Of a DNA stretch of 64,000 bases, positions 20,193 to 31,673 are shown piece after piece. The notes under the pieces are model-generated. The model made no database searches, was not told where the DNA came from, and worked only from the letters and a program-made list of their open reading frames with translations. Each line of letters opens with the position of its first letter. Positions within the stretch are counted from its first letter, which is position 1. Made by a program: the position numbers and the translations under genes. Source of the DNA: Cephalotus follicularis (taxonomy: Eukaryota > Streptophyta > Magnoliopsida > Oxalidales > Cephalotaceae); NCBI GenBank assembly GCA_001972305.1, contig BDDD01005257.1:1-64000 (forward strand), read 5' to 3'.

Positions 20193-22490
20193 TGACACGC
20201 CCCGTTCCCAGGCACCCCTGCCCAAGGACGGCCGTGCCAGGGGGAAGGATCCCCCACCTACATCCCTAACCAAAACCCCCAACAAACAAAGGCTAACGCT
20301 AAGGCTAGGGCAGGCGTTAAAAACACGCTGCCGAGGAAAGCCACGCTCCCCAGGCCAAATGCACCTGAGGCATAAAAACAAGAAATGCCCGAAAAAACAC
20401 ACGTCTGAGAAGGGACAAAGAAGGAATGGCAAAAGTGTAAATAACCCTTACATAAAACATTTCCCAAAACTCACTGTTTAACTAAAGGGAACACACACAG
20501 CAACCACTGCCCAAACGCATCGTTCCACCAAAGGAACATGCCACGGAAGGGAGCCAGGGCAGAGAACGTAACACTAAGTCTTGCCTGGTGTCCCAAACAA
20601 GGGATGCCAACATCACCCACCACAAAATGACGTAACACAAGCCAGGCCTTCACCCCATCCTAAGACATGCCTTCCCCCGATGAGCCATCCTCAAGCATGT
20701 CCTAGCTGGATGACTAACTCCAGACATGTCCTCCCCGAGAATGTCCTCCCCGTGCCAGACCTCCCTGGGCATAACGCATACAAACAAGGATATGCCGGGC
20801 ACAAGAAAAATGACAGCGTTTAACATAAGCTGAGCCTCGGATCAACACAAGGGCCCGGGAAAAAATGCCAAGCATTGGGACAACTACCCGAGGTCCCACC
20901 AACATTCAAATTTCACTACGGAGGTGAAATCTCCCCCGTCCCAGCGCCCATGGGATCCACCAGGGCTCACCCACAAAAACATCTTCAGGGACCGAGCTGG
21001 TCCGAGGTCGGGAGGTCGGGCAAACTAAAGAAAACTACTTACTCCCACCTAACACCTACGACATGCCCGGGGACAACGCCCGGGGACACCACCAGACCCT
21101 AGCTTATGGTCAACCAACCCGAGCTACAAAGTCAACCTAAGGTTTGACCAACCATGAACATAGCCACCCCTCCCCCGGCATCTCAGCAGCCGTGCCACGC
21201 ATAAAAAGGCCTGGGGAGAAACACTAAAGTTTCACCAAGGCCAGGGCTGGGGAGACCTGCTCCTCTGCCTAGGGTCAAACAACCCCCGAAATCATACGTC
21301 GTCCCTACACGCACAAACACTTAGCATAAACAATGTCAGGGCTGGGAAAACAGCTCATAACAACAAAGTATATAAAACAAGTGAATTATATACAAGGTCC
21401 AGGGCAAAATGCCAAGGACCCACAACATCAAAGAATCATATACATGTTTACAAAGAAGGTTTTAAAAAATATAGACATCAACAAGTCTATACAAAAACCC
21501 CATGAATATCCCCAAATGCATGAAGGTGCCCATGGCTGAGGAGCCATCCTAAGGTGCTGCGTCCGGCGTCTACCACTTTTGACACGCTGTGTAACGCCCC
21601 AGATCCGAGTCTACTTTATGCTCAAAGCGAACTTCGGGGAGTCGGTGCGTTACGTAGTGGTGAAACCTATTATCCTTTAACAATCCTACTAATTTCTAAT
21701 ATCTATAAATAATTTGTTATACTAAACCTTAAAATTTTATACTCTTATTTAAATCATCATAACAATTATAGTCAACATCTTACATCTCCACAGGATCTAT
21801 CAAAAGACATTATACAGCGGAAAACATTAGTTATAATGTCATAAACTCTTACACAAAACTATATTTCGTAACATAATTCCTTCTTGAAATTATCACTTGT
21901 GAGCTCCTGCCAAAGCTCGACTTTCCTCGTTAAATCTTTTCCTGGAAAATTTTTAGTTGAAAACAAAAACATTGAAAGGAATGAGCAACAAAATAGCTCA
22001 GTAAGAATTATCGTAATAAAACATTATTGAAATTCATTTTCTGGTATTTTTATAAAACGAGAACATTTCACATTCATTCATTTCTTTTCTGATCATATCT
22101 CGTGAATCAGAATATTTCATAAATACTGAGGGGTTGTAAAAACGTAAATAACCCTGTTGAACCTTCGCTTCATCGGGGCATTGTGCACTCCCCGATTACT
22201 ATCATTACTAAGCATGCAAGCCCGAGAGCACTCTCTGCTTCTTAACATTAATCTTTTACTAGATTAATCCACCCTAGATCGCAATCCAATCGTTGTTCAT
22301 CTCAGTTTGTTGCATTTTCTCATTTGTAAAAATAATCATTTCTTGATACGTTGAGTGATCAGCTCAAAGCATTCATAAATAATTTGTACAACATTTTCTA
22401 GAATTTATATTTCAAACGGAAATATTTTAAAATAGTAGTATAGAATTTCGTAAAGAAATTGGCAGCAATTCAACACAGAATTTAAGAATT

Positions 22491-22515
22491 NNNNNNNNNN
22501 NNNNNNNNNNNNNNN
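22491..22515. other. Assembly gap (25 N) with repeats around it
   Basis: Exactly 25 N. On the right, TATACCGATCATATCGATGG recurs at about 22520 and 22807, and GGGTAGCTATACTAGCCATA recurs at about 22561 and 22689. A tandem duplication probably confused the assembly here; the true gap length is unknown. Confidence 0.95.
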
Positions 22516-23214
22516 ACGGATATACCGATCATATCGATGGGAAAGTTAAATTAAATTGAAAGGGTAGCTATACTAGCCATATAGGCAGACTGGCTCACCT
22601 CCTTCAATTAAAAATTAAATTATAAAGTTAATTCGTCAAAATACGAGCAACGTTGACAAATAAAATAGTTGAGTTAAATTAAATTGAAAGGGTAGCTATA
22701 CTAGCCATATAGGCATGAGTTGATAAAATAAACAGTTGCAACGAGCATAAAACTGCTTAATTGAAATATTAAATTAAAAATTAACTTCCTCCACTCGGTC
22801 AGACGGATATACCGATCATATCGATGGGAAAGTGAAATTAAATTGAGCTGAATACTAAAATAAAATACTTTAAAAGAATGAGTAGAAATTCCTAACATAA
22901 AGTATTTTTAGAAAAAGAACAGGAGTCCTTACCTTGCTTTATCTCCTTCTCTCTTTTCTCCACACTGAAGAAATTACTATGCTGAAATCTCAAAAAAGTT
23001 CCCTTTTCTCCTCTTCCCTTCTTTCTCTCTTTCTCTCTTCCTTCTCTTCTTTCTCTTCCTCTCTTCCTTCTCTTCTTTCTCTTTCTCTTTTCCTTCTCTC
23101 CTTTCTCTTTCTCTCTTCCTTCTCTCCTTTCTCTTTCTTTCAAATTTTTTCTATTGATCACTGCTATTTATAGAAAAAAAATGCCGCCTCCATTCGTTGC
23201 TCGTGGCGCACAAA

Positions 23215-23560
23215 ACGTCAGAAAAACGACTCAAAGCGTCGACGGTTTTTCTCTAAGCGTCGGCGGTTAAGGGTTTTACCTGAGCTTTTTCACCTCTATC
23301 CCGACTAAAGCACTGACGCTTTCTTACAAAGCGTCGCCGCTTTTAAGTCTTCGTCAACGTCATCGTCAACGTCAACTGACACACCTGACTTAAAAGCGTC
23401 GACATTTACATTTAGAGCGTCGACCGTTACCCAAAGCGCCGACTCTTTATCCCTAAGCGTCGACGGTTTGAACTGGTTTAAAACGCAGATAGAAGGGTTC
23501 TACGCGTCGACCGTCACTACCAAAGCGTCGGCGCTTTAAGTGGAACTGTCGGCGCTTTAG
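23215..23560. repeat. AGCGTCGACGG motif cluster in the solo Gypsy LTR
   Basis: At least ten copies of GCGTCGAC, GCGTCGGC or GCGTCGCC occur in about 350 bp (for example 23236, 23257, 23331, 23396, 23418, 23457, 23505 and 23526), just upstream of the TATA-like element in sense orientation. Confidence 0.7.
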
Positions 23561-25318
23561 ACAGTTTTCCTTCTCATCACTTAGGGTCATACTACGGGTC
23601 CCTTGAAATATTTGCCAACTACATAATAGCAAACATAATTAATATCTTACATGGAAATTTGGGTCCTTACACGCTGTCCTTAGTGGATCTCAAGAACCCT
23701 GCTGCCGCGCTTCCTCTGCACATAAAACTTAGAGGGGATTAGTCCAACTCACTAGTGAGTAAGATCATGGAATATCCTGGGCAAACACACTTCCACCGCG
23801 GTGCCAAGAGCCAAGGTAAACGTGCCCTGCCCCAACAGGGCCAAAGGACAACCCATAACCCCTGCTCAACAAAACAAGGCAGAGGTGAAAAATGTACAAG
23901 GATATCGATAAAAAGGAAAACCCGAGGAGACGTCAGAGGTACCAACTCAATGACCGACCTCAAGGAAAGAAGATAAACAACAGTTTATACGTTAGAGCAT
24001 GCTAGGGATTTAAGGATCAATAAAAGATCAACTCTAAGGATCAACAATTATCAAGGGGACAACTGGTACTGTATCAATCACAAGCACATTTCACACACGC
24101 ACATGCACACATCAAACTCGCACACTTCCATACCTGGAACAACCTCATCAAGAATAAATAACAACTCCGTTGAAATCCATCAACGTGGTCATGGGCTACA
24201 GGACTGCACACATCCCTCATATACGCATATAGATACCCACTTCCAGAGTACCGCATGAACATCGGTAGAAGGGCTACGCAAGCACTCCTTCCCCGGCAAT
24301 CACACGTTGGTGCACCTCACTCCATGAACATCGATCGAGGGGCTACGCAAGCCCACCCCCGTCGGCAATCACGAGCTCAGCATTACGCCATATGAACCTT
24401 GATCGAGTAGCTACCTCGTCGGCAATCATATAACATTAGTATCGTCCATGGGGCCCGCAAATCACCGCTCAGCTCAACCCTTGATGAGATGACAGGGGAG
24501 AACATTGGCTCAGAGGTAAGCGTATCACCACTTAGACCATCTCGTGCCGGTAATCTCATGCCCGAGGACTCCATTATGGCCTGACAAGAGAAGATCTCCA
24601 TCAACCACAATGAGTTTCATACATAGCCAAGTAACCAGTAACTAGTACCCAAGGATAACAACACATGATATCAAACAAAGGATGAATACTTAAACAGAAA
24701 GGGGAAACAACGGTTCAACCCAGACATCGAGTCCTCAACTCAGAAACAACAGTATTCACATGCAATATCAACAAGATGACAGGAGAAGAAATCCTAGTCA
24801 AAGATAATATCATGGAAGGGCATATAAACAATAAACTCCCAGTTATAAATTGATAGAAAGAAGAACATCCCACTCACTAGTATCAGTAGCTTCCTTAGCT
24901 AGCTCCCTTGTTGTGCGGACTCCGTTCCTAGATCTTCCTCTGGAAGACCAACACACAACAACGCTTAGCTACCATGAACAACATCTCTGAAGCTATGCAT
25001 GAACCACATACATCCATGAAAACCAAGGCGAATCTCTTACTCAGCCTCAAAGATCGTGCCTGCACCAAGCATACAACGCACCAAAATGTACTGAGTAGGA
25101 TACTCACATGCTAGACGCGTAGACGGGTGAAAGAAAGTCCCAACCTCAAACAGCGATCAAAGCTAAAGAAGAAAGACGAAGAAGAAAGATGAAAGATGAA
25201 AGCTCACTCTCCCAAATGCTTCTTCAGGCATGAGATGATGGATATGATATCTCCCGGAAGTCAACTGCCAAGCTTCCTAAGCAAGCTTTGCACACTTCCC
25301 AACACTAAACAAATATCT

Positions 25319-26595
25319 TGTTGACGATTTAGTCTCAATCCTAGTTTTGATGATAACATATTTGCATTTAACAAGTTTACTTTATGTGCAAGATGTTAAA
25401 AAGTTGTACAAAAGGCAAAAAGTCATCTGCAGGGCAAAGACATCGACCTTCAAAGTAAAAGACATCGACGTTCGTACGAAAGACATCGATCCCTTTCAAG
25501 AAGACATCGACATCTTTAGTGCCAGAAGTTACAGGTCAAAATGTAATGAAGACATCGATCCCTACAAGCAAAGACATCGACGTCCGTACAGAAGACGTCG
25601 ATCCCTATCAGGAAGACATCGGTGTCTTCAGGTGCCAAAGTTACTAGACAATTTTGAGTGATGACATCGATGCTTGTTTGTGAAGACATCGACGTCCATG
25701 CAAAGACATCGATCCCTTAACAAAGACATCGACGTCTTTTTAGACCAATCTGCATTTCCCAGAAAAGACATCGACCCCTACAGAAGAAGTCGATGTGATG
25801 TTCAAAGATTCAAATGCCTGGAGATTTCCCAGAAATGACATCGACGCCTTTAAAAAGACATCGACGTCTTTTTAAATGGTTTGACCCGGGAAACATGGAA
25901 CTGCTAGTTGGCGCACTCTCAACGGCTAGTAGCAGTCAAAGACATCGACGTCTTTCTAAAGACATCGACGTCTTTATATCAGCAGAGACAAAAAATTCAA
26001 AGTTGCATCAACACATTTTTAAATCAAAAGCTTCCATGAGTTATGCAACGGCTACAAATCTTTTCTGCCTATAAATGGAAGACTCAAACCTCAGAAGAAT
26101 AACAACAATTCAGAATAATTCACATCAATTACACAACATCAAGAGAGATATCATATTCAAGCATTATATCGCCAATAAGCTCAAAGTGCTCTATATTGTT
26201 TTAAAAGGCTTCTAACCTTTATCTTTTGAGATTTTCTAAGTGCTTCACATTGTGATCTGTATTAGTCATATCAAACCTATTTGAGAGGTTATCTTGTAAA
26301 CACTTTCACTATTACTTGTAAAAGAGGAGAATCCTCTAAGGTCTTCAGGTCAATCACGAAATTTTAAGGTGTAACGAATTGCTGCCTTAATCAATTCGAG
26401 ATAGTGGAAACTCAAGGAGCTCCCTTGGGAAAAGTGGACGTAGGCAAGAGTTAGCCGAACCACTCTAAATTCGGAGAAGTTTTTCTTTCCCTTCACTCTT
26501 TAATTTAAAGTTTTTTAAATTACTGATATTTACGTCAATATTCAATTCACCTCCCCCCGCCCCCCCTCTTGTATATTGCAAGAGTGTTTATTTCA
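25319..26595 (+). mobile_element. Solo Sirevirus LTR (1277 bp) in plus orientation, duplication TATCT
   Basis: It starts TGTTGACGATTTAG and ends TTTATTTCA, flanked by TATCT at 25314-25318 and 26596-26600. The uninterrupted site is seen in the sister LTR near 34700. It is a clean sense-oriented example: U3 with about 20 copies of AAGACATCGACGTC-like motifs (25436-25980), TATA-like CCTATAAATGG at about 26069, then the conserved hairpin block CTCAAGGAGCTCCCTTGGG with GTGGACGTAGGC at 26411-26445. No internal region remains, so it arose by LTR-LTR recombination. Confidence 0.95.
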
Positions 26596-26763
26596 TATCT
26601 CTTATATCTTAATCCATCATATAACATTTGGCCTCCACCAAGACCAAGCCAAAGTAACACTTACCCAAGAAGAGAAGCCCAAGCCAACCACAAGAAAGAA
26701 GAAAAAAAAATTCCCCTAAGCCCCAAACATCATTTTATCCAAAAATTAATGCAGGCCGTTACA

Positions 26764-26780
26764 TCCTCTCCCCCTTAAGG
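26764..26780 (-). promoter_or_regulatory. Polypurine tract of Gypsy-2
   Basis: The minus strand reads CCTTAAGGGGGAGAGGA directly before the 3' LTR end. Confidence 0.85.
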
Positions 26781-27348
26781 AATTTTGACCTCAAAATTCC
26801 AGCTCTGGTCCAGGGAACAAGTAAGGGTAACGCTCCCTCATCTGGTCCTCACGTTCCCAAGTAGCCTCTTCTGCTAAATGGTTTCTCCACAAGATCTTCA
26901 CCAAGGGAATGGTCTTATTCCTCAAAACCTATTCTCGGCGGTCTATGATCCGCACTGGGGCTTCCTCATAAGCCAACACTGGTAAATCCTCCCCGGCTAA
27001 CACCACTAGCTCGGTCAACACATGGGAAGGATCAACACCGTATTTCCTCAGCATAGATACGTGGAACACATCATGTACCCTAGCCATCCCCTCAGGCAAC
27101 GCCAGACGATAAGCAACTAGTCTGATCCTTTGCACAATCTCAAAGGGACCTATGTACCTTGGGGTAAGCTTCCCACGCTTTCCAAAAAGAACAATCCCCG
27201 TGTAAGGTGATACCCTGAGAAAAACCTTGTCACCAATAAAGAATTCCAAGTCCTTATGACGTTTATCTGCGTCGCTCTTCTGCTTGCTCTGGGCCGCACG
27301 CAAACGATCTCGGATCACCTTCACCTTTTCTGTTGCGTCCCTAACCAA
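26781..27348 (-). pseudogene. Gypsy-2 integrase C-terminus with chromodomain-like tail
   Basis: The sense reading contains KVFLRVSPYTGI, GKRGKLTPRYIGPFEIV and VHDVFHVSMLRKYG, the usual end of Gypsy integrase. It then runs to APVRIIDRRE, an in-frame stop near 26927, and a continuation with KILWRNHLAEEATWERED, which matches the chromodomain-like tail of plant chromoviruses. Such tails guide insertion to modified chromatin. The stop would cut this tail off. Confidence 0.85.
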
Positions 27349-27882
27349 CTATGGTCCTAACAACTGGTGTTCTCCTACCTCATTCCAACACGAAGGGGTT
27401 CGACAACGTGTGTAGTACAAAGCCTCATAAGGAGCTATACCAATGCTCGCCTGATAGCTGTTGTTGTAGGCGAACTCGATCAAAGTGTAATCGTCATCCC
27501 AACTTCCTCGGAAGTCCATGACACAGGCTCTCAACATGTCCTCAAGAATCTGGATAGCATGCTCAGACTGCCCATGGGTCTGAGGATGGTACGCCGTATT
27601 GAGTCGTAACTCCGTACCCAATGTCCTCTGCAAGCTCCGCCAGAATCTTGATGTGAATCTCGGGTCTCTATCCGAAACTATGCTGATGGGGATCCCATGT
27701 AACCTGATCACACCGTCCACATACAACCGAGCTAACTTGTCCAAACAAAAGTCCTTCCTTTTAGGTATGAAGCGACCTAACTCGGTCAAATGATCGACAA
27801 TCACCCAAATTGCATCATGCTTACTCCTCGTCCGAGAAAAACCAGTGACAAAGTCCATCGATATGTTGTCCCATTTCCACAC
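27349..27882 (-). pseudogene. Gypsy-2 integrase catalytic core
   Basis: 177 codons are open on the minus strand. The DDE residues are visible in ISMDFVTGF, VSDRDPRF and GQSEHAIQ, at the usual distances. It also has LNTAYHPQTHGQSE and WDDDYTLIEFAYNNSY. It would insert the cDNA into the genome. A stop separates it from the following C-terminal part, and the zinc-binding part upstream is also separated. Confidence 0.92.
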
Positions 27883-28310
27883 TAGAATAGGAAGTGGTTG
27901 AAGAATACCTGAAGGCTTTTATCGCTTAGCCTTCACCTGCTGGCATGTCAAGCACCTTGCCTCGAACCTGGAAATCTCACTCTTCATGCCCCGCCACCAA
28001 AAAGACTGCCTTAGGTCACGATACATCCTTGTACTTCCAGGATGCATTGACCAAGGAGAACGATGAGCTTCTTCCAAGATCTCTTGCTTGATCGTCTCAA
28101 CATGTGGTACACATATCCTCTCTCCAAACATCAGAGCACTGTCACCCCCGATGTGGAAGTCAGTCCGAGAACTCTCTCTGACTAGTTTCAACAACTTAAC
28201 CAGCCTCTAGTCCTTATCTTGCGCTCCCTGGATATGCTCTTCCCAAAAAAATCTCACTCGCAGAGAAGCCAACACTGCTCCATCGTCCCCGGCAGACAGC
28301 TCTGCCCTCA
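27883..28310 (-). pseudogene. Gypsy-2 integrase zinc-binding (H2C2) region
   Basis: Residues EEAHRSPWSMHPGSTRMYRD and RCLTCQQVKAKR supply the two histidines and two cysteines of the integrase N-terminal zinc finger, which organises integrase multimers. The frame is open at 27919-28194 and is broken just before the catalytic core. Confidence 0.88.
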
Positions 28311-29696
28311 AAGATATCAACTGTTCCAACATCGCAAGTAAACCAACTGTACATGAGCCAAGGAAGCGGAGGACTTCCTGCTCAACGCATTACCAACCAC
28401 GTTGGCCTTACCAGGATGATACTCGATGGTACAATCATAATCCTTGATGAGCTTGATCCATCTCCCCTGCCTCATGTTCAAATGTGGTTGAGAAGACAAA
28501 TACCTCAAACACTAGTGGTCAGTAAAGATCTGGCAGACCTCACCATATAGATAATGACGCCATATCTTCAAAGCAAACACCACCGCAGCCAACTCCGAGT
28601 TGTGTGTAGGGTAATTGAGCTCATGAACCTTCAACTGCTGAGAAGCATAGGCAATAACCTTCCCTTCTTCCATCAACACACAACCAAGGCCGTGCAAAGA
28701 AGCATTACTGTAAATCACAAAACTAACCCCCAGAGAAGGAAGGGCCAACACTGGAGCTGACGTTAACCTATCCTTCAGCGTGTAAAAGCTCTTCTCACAA
28801 TCCTTCGACCAAACGAACTTCACATCCTTCCTTGTCAACTTTGACAGAGGAGCCGCTATTGCCGAGAATCCCTCCATGAATCTTTGGTAATAGCCAGCAA
28901 GCCCAAGGAAACTGCGTACTTCAGGTACGCTCTTGAGTCTTTCTCAGGCTAACACAGCTTCAACCTTCCTTGGGTCCACTTCAACACCTTGGCCTGAGAT
29001 CACATGGCCCAAAAACACAACCCTATCCAACCAAAACTCATACTTACTGAGCTTAGCATACAACTCATGGTTTCTCAAGGTCTGCAAAACAATCCTCAGG
29101 TGTTCCTCGTGTTCAGCCATACTCCGCGAGTATACCATCACGTCGTCTATGAACACCACCACAAAGGTGTCCAAGAAGGGTTGGAACACACGATTCGTCA
29201 AATCCATGAAAGCGGCCAGTGCATTGGTTAAACCAAATGGCATAACAGAGAACTCATAGAGATCGTAACAAGATTTGAAGGCTGTCTTCTGAACATCATT
29301 TTCCTTCACCTTCAACTGGTGATATCCAGACCGAAGATCTATCTTAGAGAACACACAAGTGTCTCGCAACTGATCAAACAAGTCATCTATCCTTGGCAAC
29401 TGGTACCTGTTACGTACAGTGACCTTGTTGAGTTGCCTATAGTCGATACTCAAGCGCATTGCTCCAACCTTCTTCTTCACAAATAGGATCGGAGCACCCT
29501 ATGGAGAAGTACTAGGTCGGATAAATCCTTTATCCAACAAGTCTTCCAACTGTACCTTTAGCTCTTTTATCTCTATAGGTGCCATACGGTAAGGAGCAAG
29601 GGATATGGGTGCTGCACCAGGGATCAACTCAATCTCAAAGTCTATCTCCCTGTCCGGAGGAAGACCTGGTAACTCGTCGGGGAAGACATCGGGAAA
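28311..29696 (-). pseudogene. Gypsy-2 reverse transcriptase and RNase H
   Basis: RT motifs in order: [39 protein letters not shown] and the catalytic [10 protein letters not shown]. RNase H follows with [19 protein letters not shown] and [13 protein letters not shown], then HPGKANVVGNALSRK. In the RNase H motif the usual TDAS reads SNAS, so a catalytic aspartate appears lost. Stops occur near 29696 and 29500 (a tryptophan position reads TAG), and the frame changes near 28940, 28880 and 28510. It would synthesise cDNA, but this copy cannot. Confidence 0.92.
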
Positions 29697-30113
29697 CTAA
29701 CAAACCACGGGTATGTCCCCTACCTCTGGCTTAGACATCCGAGTATCCAGCACATGAGCTAAGAGCACATGAGCTAAGAATCCTTGCGCACCTTTATCCA
29801 AAGCCTTACGTGCAACCATAGCCGAGATCAACTTCAGAGGTGACGAGCGTTGCTCACAGATCAGCTCCATGCCTGACTCGTCAGGCAAGCAAAAGGAAAA
29901 AACCTTACGCGAACAATCGGCCACTGCTCGGTGCCTTACCAACCAATCCATGCCCAGGATGGCATCAAAGTCCTCAATCTTGAAGGGAATAAGGTTAGCT
30001 ACAAAACTTCGTTCCTTGATCACAACAGCACAGCCTCTGTAGACTCGTTCTACACGGTAACTCTGGCCTGTAGGTACATATACAACGATCTCTTCGTCCA
30101 AGGAACTTAACAC
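29697..30113 (-). pseudogene. Gypsy-2 aspartic protease region
   Basis: 138 open codons with FDAILGMDWLVRHRAVADC, the conserved C-terminal motif of Gypsy proteases. Near the end LAHVLLAHVLDTR shows a local 15-bp duplication. The catalytic triad on the N-terminal side lies across a frame change near 30110. Confidence 0.85.
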
Positions 30114-31400
30114 TCCACATGCAAGTATTCAAAATGCATGGGCAACAAAAGATAAAGAAGCTCCCATGTCAAACAAAACAGTGGCATCTCTGGCAAGATA
30201 ATAGCCTTACCTATAGACACGTCCGCGGATCCAAGAGCATCTTCTCTGTTAAGAGCATAGACTCTAGTTGTTGCCGCTGGTCTACTATGTTGACAATTTC
30301 CACTAGCCCTAGATGATCCCGCTTGCAAAGCCGTTGGTCCACCTCTGGATCCCGCAGGTTGTCTATTAGAAGCAGCTGATCCTGGTGTCATCAGGGTCTA
30401 CTGAGCTTGTGGACAATTTATCTTGATGTGCCCAACCTTGCCACACTGGAAACATTCATGGGTATCTGCCTTGCAGTTCCCAAAGTGGAAGCAACCACAC
30501 TTCTGGCACTTGGGAGGCTGTTGAGAAACTGATGAACTCTGGTGCCTGCTCTGCTGCGCACCACTGGCTGTAGGAGGACTTGTCTGTTGCAGAGAAAACG
30601 TCCCCTGGCCATCAGACTTGGCATGTCCCTGGTTTCCACCGTTAGCTTGCTTGCTAGGGAATCGTCTCTTTTGTTTTCCTTGTCCTTGGGAGGAACCCTC
30701 CCCTTGAGCAGCCTACTGTCCATCTCTCTTCTGTCCCTTTTCCTGGCGATTCCTCTGCTCTATAATACTTTGCTCAACCCTTTTGGCAGATTCCACCAAA
30801 TCTCCAAAGATAGTCAAGTTGGTTGCAACCACAGTATGTCTCACCTCGAGATTCATACTGGGTCACGGTCATACTCCATAAAGCGGTATTCATACTGGGT
30901 CACGGTCATACTCCCTTGACGCAGTGCATAAACTATCTCCTCTTCCCCTTCACAAAGGTAGCCGGGAAGAAGTACTGATGAAACTCTCGCTTGAAAACAT
31001 CTCAAGTGATCATAGCAACATCGGTATGCCTAGCTTGGAGAGCTTCCCACCATCGAAGAGCATTCTTCCTTACCAAGAAGGTGGCAAGTCCAACGCTTGA
31101 GTCATTGGAAACTCCCATATGTACAATGATCATCTCAAGATGATTCAACCATGCCTCTGCATCCGCTGGATCATCGGTTCCCTCAAAGGTTACAACACCT
31201 AAACGTTGCAAACGTTCAACCGGTAAAGCCTGAGGTTGAGAACCACTCAAAGCTTGTGCTATCATCGTAGCAAACTGCATCCACTCTGCTTGACTACCAG
31301 TACCAATCGGATGAGGTACCTGCGCTACTGACTGTGCTGCCGGGACCTCAGCTGCCACAGCCGGTTCGGTCTCTTATTCAACCATCCCAGGGTTAACCTG
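30114..31400 (-). pseudogene. Gypsy-2 gag, broken
   Basis: The capsid part reads FEGTDDPADAEAWLNHLEMI and ALRWWEALQARH, typical for Gypsy gag. A zinc knuckle CFQCGKVGHIKINC (CCHC) lies at about 30420-30460, preceded by a cysteine-rich KCGCFHFGNC. The linker VYALNREDA leads towards protease. Frame changes occur near 31000, 30720 and 30400. A 37-bp tandem duplication at about 30851-30924, not a multiple of three, is one of the breaks. Confidence 0.87.
30851..30924. repeat. 37-bp tandem duplication inside Gypsy-2 gag
   Basis: Two adjacent copies of a unit starting ATTCATACTGGGTCACGGTC. The length breaks the reading frame. Confidence 0.85.
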
Positions 31401-31654
31401 CACACAAGGTCTAACAGGTGGCAGCTCTTGATCCACATGTGGTGGGGAGGTCTCTCTTCCTCTACCTTGACCAAATTCTCTGGATGGGGAGACCCATTGT
31501 CCCCTACCCAAGCCACTTCCTCGAGTCTACCGCAGAGGCACCATCTACCACTACATGCAAGGTTAGGGCATTACTAACATGTATACTACATGAAATGCAA
31601 TGCATGCATACCCCCCAAAAGTCTCCAAAGAAAACACGGGGAAACTAAACTGGT

Positions 31655-31667
31655 CCCTCTGATACCA
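31655..31667 (-). promoter_or_regulatory. Primer-binding site of Gypsy-2
   Basis: The minus strand reads TGGTATCAGAGGG six bases inside the LTR end, matching the initiator tRNA-Met complement over eleven bases. Confidence 0.88.
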
Positions 31668-31673
31668 AAAAGC

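Larger units (their letters stand above)
21590..23671 (-). mobile_element. Solo Gypsy LTR (2082 bp) inside the Gypsy-2 LTR, duplication CGCTG
   Basis: Bounded by TGTAACGCCC and GGGTCCTTACA and flanked on both sides by CGCTG (21585-21589, 23672-23676). The sister LTR of Gypsy-2 shows the uninterrupted site at about 33058-33072 (GACACACTGTCCTTA). It contains the assembly gap, a pyrimidine-rich tract (22940-23150), a TATA-like element (sense TATAAATAGC near 23165) and a cluster of AGCGTCGACGG-type motifs (23215-23560). I judge the sense as minus because the tract and TATA order match the other minus-strand LTRs. Confidence 0.93.
20193..26763 (-). repeat. 3' LTR of Gypsy-2, interrupted twice
   Basis: It starts TGACACGCCCCGTTCCC and ends GGCCGTTACA. 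It is interrupted by solo LTRs at 21590-23671 and 25319-26595. The remaining 3.2 kb matches 31674-34870 in order and orientation. The GGGGCTACGCAAGC and CGGCAATCA phrases recur near 24250-24425. No real gene is present; the short ORFs here are not conserved between the two LTR copies. Confidence 0.92.

Noticed and set aside
20178-20467. Repeated short minus ORFs at both Gypsy-2 LTRs (also 31563-31948)
   Set aside because: They lie in the LTR and differ in length between the two copies; no homology to a protein family is visible.
22892-23173. Highly charged (minus) or Ser/Leu/Phe (plus) ORFs
   Set aside because: Both are translations of a CT-rich low-complexity tract in a solo LTR.
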